9,900 nt of DNA from CAYLNK01 sp964384675. Its GTDB lineage: Bacteria > Acidobacteriota > Thermoanaerobaculia > UBA5066. Within the stretch, counting starts at the first letter, position 1. Each line of letters starts with the position of its first letter. Location of the stretch: the NCBI GenBank assembly GCA_964384675.1, contig CAYLNK010000259.1, positions 1 to 9,900 of the forward strand. The letters run 5' to 3'. The notes below the pieces were generated by a model. That model was not told where the DNA came from and did no database searches. It worked only from the letters and a program-made list of their open reading frames with translations. Of the stretch, positions 5,941-9,900 are shown piece after piece. The position numbers were made by a program, and so were the translations under genes.

Positions 5941-7047
5941 TTGAGAATCCTCCACGTGAACGTCGCGGACGAGGCACAGGGAGCCGCCCGCGCCGCGGCC
6001 CGGCTGCACCTCGCCCAGCGGGACTCGGGTCACGCGTCCCGCATGCTCGTCGGCTACGAACGCGGTGGGCTCCCGGGAGTGGAGAGCCTGATACCCAGGG
6101 GAGCGCCTTCGCGCGCGGCCCATCGTGTGGTCAGCCGGGTGGAGGAGGTGACGGGATTCCAGTACCTCCTCCAGCCCTGGAAGCGAGCGCTTCTCCGCCA
6201 CCCGTTCACGCGGGAGGCCGAGGTCGTGAACCTGCACAACCTCCACGGCGGGTACTTCCCGATCCGCGCGCTGCCCGAGCTCGGCCGCGCGGTCCCGCTG
6301 GTCTGGACGCTCCACGACCTCTGGGGCCTGACGGGTCACTGCAGCTTCCCCGAGGATCACGCCTGCGAGAGGTGGAAGGCGGGCTGCGGCACCTGCCCGT
6401 CGCTCGGGAGCTACCCGCCCCTCACGATCGACACGACCGCCTTCCTGTGGCGTCGCAAGGCCGCGCTCTATGGCCGGACGGGCCTGACGATCGTCACCCC
6501 GTCGCGCTGGCTCGCCCAGGCCGTGGAGCGGAGCCCGCTCCTCGCGAGGTTCCCGAGGCACGTCGTGCCTCATGGGGTCGACACCGCCGTCTTCTCGCCC
6601 ACACCCCGCCAGAAGGCGCGCGAGGCGCTCGGCCTGCCGCAGGATGCGGAGCTGGTCCTCTTCTCGGCCTTCGATCCGTTCCTCGATCGGAAGGGCGGTG
6701 CCTTTCTGTTCGAGGCGCTCCGGCGCCTCCGGGAGGAGGGCCGGAGCCGGCTGGCTCTGGTCACCGTGGGGTGCCCGAACGTCGATCTCGGCGGGCGGTT
6801 GCCCGTTCCGGTGCACAACCTCGGCCTGATCCACGACGAGAGGTCGATGGCGCTCGCGTACAGCGCCGCCGACGTCTACGCGGGCCCGTCTCTCTCCGAA
6901 TCGTTCGGGCTGGTGTTCCTGGAGGCCCTCGCCTGCGGCACACCCGTCGTGGCGTTCGAGTCCACGGCTGTCCCCGAGGTCGTCCGCCACGCGGAGGACG
7001 GTACCTGGCTCGAGCCCGGGACGGCGAGGACTTGCTCAACGGCATGA
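5941..7047 (+). CDS. GT4 glycosyltransferase, frameshifted (main reading frame)
   Basis: This is a GT-B fold, family 4 retaining glycosyltransferase using a nucleotide sugar. The N-terminus MRILHVNVADEAQGAARAA matches the KILHLNxxDxxGGAARAA start of WcaC-like enzymes, which supports TTG 5941 as start although its ribosome binding site is poor. The acceptor domain has VNLHNLHGGYF and WTLHDLWGLTGHC, with a four-cysteine pattern C134, C142, C149, C152. The donor domain begins at FSAFDPFLDRKGG (R250, K251) and contains the E-x7-E motif E320/E328 in SESFGLVFLEALACGTP. After P359-G360 the frame runs into eight unrelated residues and stops at 7047. The expected C-terminus is in the next frame and becomes continuous if one base is added near 7018-7021. 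Cause may be a sequencing error, a real mutation, or a split gene. The 368-aa product keeps both catalytic glutamates but lacks the final helices that pack on the N-domain. Confidence 0.85.
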   Translation: MRILHVNVADEAQGAARAAARLHLAQRDSGHASRMLVGYERGGLPGVESLIPRGAPSRAAHRVVSRVEEVTGFQYLLQPWKRALLRHPFTREAEVVNLHNLHGGYFPIRALPELGRAVPLVWTLHDLWGLTGHCSFPEDHACERWKAGCGTCPSLGSYPPLTIDTTAFLWRRKAALYGRTGLTIVTPSRWLAQAVERSPLLARFPRHVVPHGVDTAVFSPTPRQKAREALGLPQDAELVLFSAFDPFLDRKGGAFLFEALRRLREEGRSRLALVTVGCPNVDLGGRLPVPVHNLGLIHDERSMALAYSAADVYAGPSLSESFGLVFLEALACGTPVVAFESTAVPEVVRHAEDGTWLEPGTARTCSTA

Positions 7048-7202
7048 GGCTGCTGCTCGACGATCCCGCGAGACGAGCCGAGATGGGTCGGCGGGGTCGG
7101 GAGCGCGTCGCTCGCGGGGGAGGGCTCGCCGAGCAAGCGCGGCGCTACGTCGAGGTGTATCGGGAGGCGCTCGAGCGTCGCGCGCGCCGGGGAGCGCGCT
7201 GA
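7044..7202 (+). pseudogene. C-terminal remainder of the frameshifted GT4 glycosyltransferase
   Basis: This frame encodes the missing C-terminal helices of the preceding glycosyltransferase: MRLLLDDPARRAEMGRRGRE and onward, 52 aa from ATG 7044. Family-like sequence already begins at about 7022 (GEDLLNG), before this ATG, so the break is inside an ancestral single gene. A restored protein would have about 420 aa, normal for the family. ATG 7044 overlaps the TGA of the first frame as ATGA, so reinitiation giving two polypeptides is conceivable. The stop at 7202 is one base before the start of the next sulfotransferase gene. Confidence 0.7.
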
Positions 7203-7203
7203 G

Positions 7204-8238
7204 ATGGGACCGACCACGACTGCGGCCGATGCGCCCTCGGAGACCGTGTCGCCCGAGTGGGCTCGCGCGTTTCGCCCGCCGTGGAGCGCCAGGGGGAGCC
7301 TCGCCGCCGCCGTGGATCGCGGCCTGGCGTTCCGCGTCGACCCGCGCGAGACGCTCGTCGTATCGGGCTTCTGGCGAAGCGGGACGACGTGGCTCCAGGA
7401 GACGCTGCGCGACGTGCTCCGGGCCAAGACCCTCTTCGAGCCGCTCTGTCCCCTCGCGCCGGGCCTGCGCCGCGTCCACCGGGCGAACGGTGTGGGGGAC
7501 GAGAGCTTCGAGTTCCTCCGCCTCTACATGCCGTACTGCGGGACGCGGACTCTGGAAGGGCCTCTGCGCGAGGTCTTCCAGGGCTTCCTGCGAGCCGAGG
7601 TCGGGGGGGCCTGGGTGCGGCGGTTCCGTGCGGGACTGACGGAGAGCCTCCGACCGCGGGTCGTGGTCAAGCTCGTCACGGCTCCCCTGTGCCTGCGTGC
7701 GGCTCAGAACACGTTCGGGATGCCCGCCGTGCACGTGACTCGCGACCCTCGCGCCATCGTCGCGAGCATCCGGAAGACGAGGTGGACGTGGCTGTTCGAT
7801 CACCTGAGCCTGGCCGGTCAGCTCCTGGCGGAAGGCGACGGTCGGGCCGAGGTGTTCGGTCGCTGGAGCGAGGAGATCCTCGAGTACGACCGGGCCGGGG
7901 CCGTCGAGCGCGTCGTGGCGTACTGGGCGCTGACGGAGACGGTGCTCCTCGAGAGCTACGCCGGATTCGGCGGGCGCGTCGTCTTCACCAGCTACGAGCG
8001 TCTGGTGCGCGAGAGGGAACGCGCCTACTCGGCGATGCTCGACAGCCTCGGGCTTCGCCCCGCGGACCCAGGATTTCGGATCCAGGACCGCGACAGCGCG
8101 ACGACCTCGGAGGCGCAACGCGGGGCCACGGTGGGCGAACGGGTCGGCGGGTGGAGGAGCGTGCTCACCGTGGCGGAGGTTGAGGCGATCGAGAGGATCA
8201 CCCGGCGCTTCGGCCTCGGGGAGAGGCTCGTCGCGTGA
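7204..8238 (+). CDS. PAPS-dependent sulfotransferase, second
   Basis: This 344-aa sulfotransferase has the 5'-phosphosulfate loop GFWRSGTTW (55-63), with R58 where many family members have lysine, and the 3'-phosphate site VHVTRDPRAIVASIR with R180 and S188 at the standard spacing. RVVVKLVTA (152-160) is the strand that often precedes the catalytic region, with K156. It does not show the FFKSHD or RKGxxG blocks of the first sulfotransferase, so it belongs to another subgroup and probably modifies a different position. The middle region (about 200-260) is long and helical. ATG 7204 follows the glycosyltransferase remainder by one base, which indicates coupled translation. A run of seven G (7603-7609) lies in the coding sequence. 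The acceptor is unknown. Confidence 0.9.
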   Translation: MGPTTTAADAPSETVSPEWARAFRPPWSARGSLAAAVDRGLAFRVDPRETLVVSGFWRSGTTWLQETLRDVLRAKTLFEPLCPLAPGLRRVHRANGVGDESFEFLRLYMPYCGTRTLEGPLREVFQGFLRAEVGGAWVRRFRAGLTESLRPRVVVKLVTAPLCLRAAQNTFGMPAVHVTRDPRAIVASIRKTRWTWLFDHLSLAGQLLAEGDGRAEVFGRWSEEILEYDRAGAVERVVAYWALTETVLLESYAGFGGRVVFTSYERLVRERERAYSAMLDSLGLRPADPGFRIQDRDSATTSEAQRGATVGERVGGWRSVLTVAEVEAIERITRRFGLGERLVA

Positions 8239-8286
8239 GAGGAGGCTGCGTGAAGAGACGGCTCGATCGAGCGGGTGCGGGTTCCC

Positions 8287-8292
8287 GAAGGA
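8287..8292 (+). promoter_or_regulatory. Shine-Dalgarno that decides the third sulfotransferase start
   Basis: GAAGGA here is followed by seven bases and then GTG 8300. The open frame continues upstream to 8180, but that part overlaps the preceding gene and has no sulfotransferase-like content. Confidence 0.6.
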
Positions 8293-8299
8293 CGCGGCC

Positions 8300-9142
8300 G
8301 TGATCCGGAGGTTCCCGAACCGTGCCTCGGCCTACTGGCAGCTCGTTCCGGCCTACCTCGGCTCGATGGTCGACGCGCGCGCGCGGCGCGCCCTCTTCGA
8401 TCAGGTCGAGACGTATTGCATGTTCATCGGCTACCCGAGGAGCGGCCACAGCCTCGTCGGGTCCCTGCTGGATGCCCACCCCGACGCCGTCGTCTCGCAC
8501 GAGCTGGATACCCTCGGGTTCCTGCAGGCGGGCTTCTCCCGGTCGCAGATCTTCTCGTTGATCCTCGAGAACTCGCGGCAGGCGGCCGCCGAAGGGCGCA
8601 CCCAGACCGGGTACAGCTATGCCGTGCCGGGGGGGTGGCAGGGCCGCGTCCGCACCCTTCGGGTGATCGGAGACAAGCGGGCGGGGGGCTCGGGGAGGCG
8701 GCTCCTGAGGCGCCCGGCGCTCGTGGACCGACTACAGCGCACGGTAGGCGTGCCGGTGCGGTTCCTCCACGTCCTGCGCAACCCGTTCGACAACATCAGC
8801 ACGATCGCCGTGCGGGGGAGGATGACTCCGCGGGAGGCGTGCGAGGTCTACTTCCCGCTCTGCGACGGCGTGGCCGGCGTGAAGAGCCGTGTCCCGCCCG
8901 GCGCCGTGCTCGACGTGCGGCACGAGTCCCTGATCGCCGACCCGCGGACGGCGCTGCGCGGGCTGTGCGGGTTCCTCGGCATCGAGGCGTCGGACGGGTA
9001 CGTGGAGCGGTGCGCCAGCATCGTGTTCGCCTCGCCTCACCAGTCGAGGCGCGAGGTGGAATGGAGCGCCGATCTCCACGACGAGGTCTCGCGGCGAATG
9101 CGCGCGTATCCGTTCCTGGAGGGCTACACCTGGGAGTCGTGA
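8300..9142 (+). CDS. Sulfotransferase, third (Sulfotransfer_3-like)
   Basis: This 280-aa protein from GTG 8300 has a 5'-phosphosulfate loop CMFIGYPRSGHSLVGSLLDA (40-59, R47) and a 3'-phosphate site RFLHVLRNPFDNIST (154-168). Arginine is R160, and the usual serine position eight residues on is T168, with S167 next to it. GDKRAGG (125-131) resembles the GDK element of Sulfotransfer_3-type proteins. The LLDAHPD...SHELD stretch after the first loop is also typical of this group, which includes glycan and peptide sulfotransferases. It is clearly unlike both other sulfotransferases in the window. No signal peptide is evident. The gene starts 61 bp after the second sulfotransferase and presumably belongs to the same transcript. 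A run of seven G (8629-8635) lies in the coding region. Sulfate transfer to a sugar is inferred from context. Confidence 0.85.
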   Translation: MIRRFPNRASAYWQLVPAYLGSMVDARARRALFDQVETYCMFIGYPRSGHSLVGSLLDAHPDAVVSHELDTLGFLQAGFSRSQIFSLILENSRQAAAEGRTQTGYSYAVPGGWQGRVRTLRVIGDKRAGGSGRRLLRRPALVDRLQRTVGVPVRFLHVLRNPFDNISTIAVRGRMTPREACEVYFPLCDGVAGVKSRVPPGAVLDVRHESLIADPRTALRGLCGFLGIEASDGYVERCASIVFASPHQSRREVEWSADLHDEVSRRMRAYPFLEGYTWES

Positions 9143-9166
9143 GGAGCGTCCGGCCCGGGAGGGCCC

Positions 9167-9172
9167 TACACT
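9167..9172 (+). promoter_or_regulatory. Putative -10 element for the membrane glycosyltransferase-like gene
   Basis: TACACT is followed by six bases and then GTG 9179, leaving no room for a leader or ribosome binding site. This matches a leaderless arrangement like that of the first sulfotransferase. The -35 region shows no consensus. Confidence 0.35.
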
Positions 9173-9178
9173 CCGTCG

Positions 9179-9900
9179 GTGGTCGATCGCGAGCTGTCGG
9201 GACGGCTCTCCTCCGAGCCGCAGCGACGAAGGGTCCTGGAGCTGGTCTGGTGCGCGATCCTGGCGATCATCGCGGTCGCCGTCTTCGGCGACGGACTGTC
9301 GCGGCACCTCCACAGCGACGACTGGGTCCTCCAGCGCTGGACGCGCCCGGACGGGCTCGCGACCGCAGGCCGCTGGCTCTCGCTGGAGGTCGCCCGGACC
9401 TGGGGGGTTCGTCCGACGCTCCTCGGCGCGGCGACGGCGATCGGCCTCCTCGGTGAGGGGCGCCCGCAGCACGTCGCGTCGCTGCTGCTCCACCTGACGA
9501 CCGCGATCCTCCTCTTCCTCGTGGTTCGCGGAGAGGCAGCGGGCGACCCGGCCGCGCGTCGCCGCATCGACCGTCTTTGGCCGGCGGCGGTCGCGAGCCT
9601 CGTCTTCCTCCTCCATCCGGCGCACGACGAGGCGGTCTACTGGTTCTCGGCGCTCGCGTATCCCCTGGCCGGGACGCTCGGCCTGTCGTACTGGCTCCTC
9701 TCGGATTCGCCGCGGCCCGCGTCACGAGCGGTGTCCTGGCTCGTCCTCGGCGCGGCGCTGCTCGCCCACCCGACGGCAGCCGTCTTCCCGCTCGCGCGCC
9801 TCGTCCGTCCCGCCGGGGGCTCGCGGGCGCGTGTGAGCGCCACGCTCGGATCCCTGCTGGCCGTGGCGCTCGCCGTCCTCGGCGTGGCGCTCGGCTCCGC
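9179..9900 (+). CDS. Multi-pass membrane protein, GT-C glycosyltransferase-like, N-terminal part
   Basis: An open frame from GTG 9179 runs off the right edge; 240 residues are visible. It is strongly hydrophobic with a first span at about 20-36 (LELVWCAILAIIAVAVFG), further spans near 79-92, 98-116, 135-146, 160-174, 186-198 and 221-240. The loop after the first span has HSDDWVLQRW with D47-D48, the place where GT-C enzymes (PMT, ArnT, TMTC families) carry their acidic catalytic residue. HPAHDEAVYWFSALAYPLAG (146-165) resembles the HPxxxExVxWxxxR/AxxL block of TMTC-like and related bacterial proteins. Such enzymes use polyprenyl-phosphate sugars at the outer face of the membrane. An in-frame stop at 9140 (that of the sulfotransferase) bounds the start on the left. 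It may be a glycosyltransferase acting on the exported glycan or on proteins. Only the N-terminus is available. Confidence 0.7.
   Translation, partial: MVDRELSGRLSSEPQRRRVLELVWCAILAIIAVAVFGDGLSRHLHSDDWVLQRWTRPDGLATAGRWLSLEVARTWGVRPTLLGAATAIGLLGEGRPQHVASLLLHLTTAILLFLVVRGEAAGDPAARRRIDRLWPAAVASLVFLLHPAHDEAVYWFSALAYPLAGTLGLSYWLLSDSPRPASRAVSWLVLGAALLAHPTAAVFPLARLVRPAGGSRARVSATLGSLLAVALAVLGVALGS

Noticed and set aside
5848..6990. N-terminal extension of the first sulfotransferase frame (minus strand)
   Set aside because: The frame stays open but is antisense to the GT4 gene, has no recognisable sequence and precedes the sulfotransferase start at 5847.
8180..8299. Upstream part of the third sulfotransferase frame from ATG 8180
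   Set aside because: It overlaps the end of the second sulfotransferase gene, is low-complexity Arg/Ser-rich, and GTG 8300 has a well-placed Shine-Dalgarno.
8732..9625. Minus-strand 297-codon frame
   Set aside because: It is antisense to the third sulfotransferase and to the membrane protein; composition is charged and repetitive, without motifs.
1..9900. tRNA, rRNA, CRISPR array, insertion sequence or toxin-antitoxin genes
   Set aside because: I saw no cloverleaf-like blocks, regular spacer repeats, terminal inverted repeats with a transposase, or small paired genes.

Overview
The window is very G+C-rich DNA (about 70% by eye) with heavy GTG/TTG start use, tight gene packing and no rRNA, tRNA, CRISPR array or insertion sequence. 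It looks like a surface-polysaccharide locus from a high-GC bacterium. The phylum cannot be fixed from the sequence; myxobacterial, acidobacterial or Eisenbacteria-like lineages are only guesses.

Layout, left to right. (1) 31-1398 (+): a diverged serine hydroxymethyltransferase homologue that keeps the PLP lysine but has lost several substrate-side residues. (2) 1347-2950 (-): an ABC-2 polysaccharide exporter, permease then ATPase, translationally coupled through a TTGA overlap. It converges on the SHMT-like gene with a 52-bp 3' overlap. (3) 2951-3134: a divergent intergenic region with a 7-bp-arm dyad and the first copy of a promoter/leader element that recurs upstream of the epimerase. (4) 3135-5028 (+): a SAM-dependent methyltransferase and an extended SDR sugar-nucleotide epimerase. 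(5) 5038-5847 (-): a PAPS-dependent sulfotransferase, convergent with the epimerase. (6) 5848-5940: a second divergent intergenic region. (7) 5941-9142 (+): a GT4 glycosyltransferase broken by a one-base frameshift near 7018-7021, then two further, mutually dissimilar sulfotransferases. (8) 9179 to the right edge (+): the start of a multi-pass membrane protein resembling GT-C glycosyltransferases.

Working model (inference): the epimerase supplies a modified sugar nucleotide, GT4 and perhaps GT-C enzymes build the glycan, the methyltransferase and three sulfotransferases decorate it, and the ABC transporter exports it. The SHMT-like enzyme could supply or alter an amino-acid or one-carbon substituent. 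No PAPS synthesis genes, initiating glycosyltransferase or flippase/polymerase pair is visible here, so the locus must extend beyond the window or rely on genes elsewhere.

The most unusual points are three sulfotransferases of different types in about 4 kb, the remodelled SHMT active site, the duplicated promoter/leader element, and a split glycosyltransferase whose two reading frames meet at an ATGA overlap.
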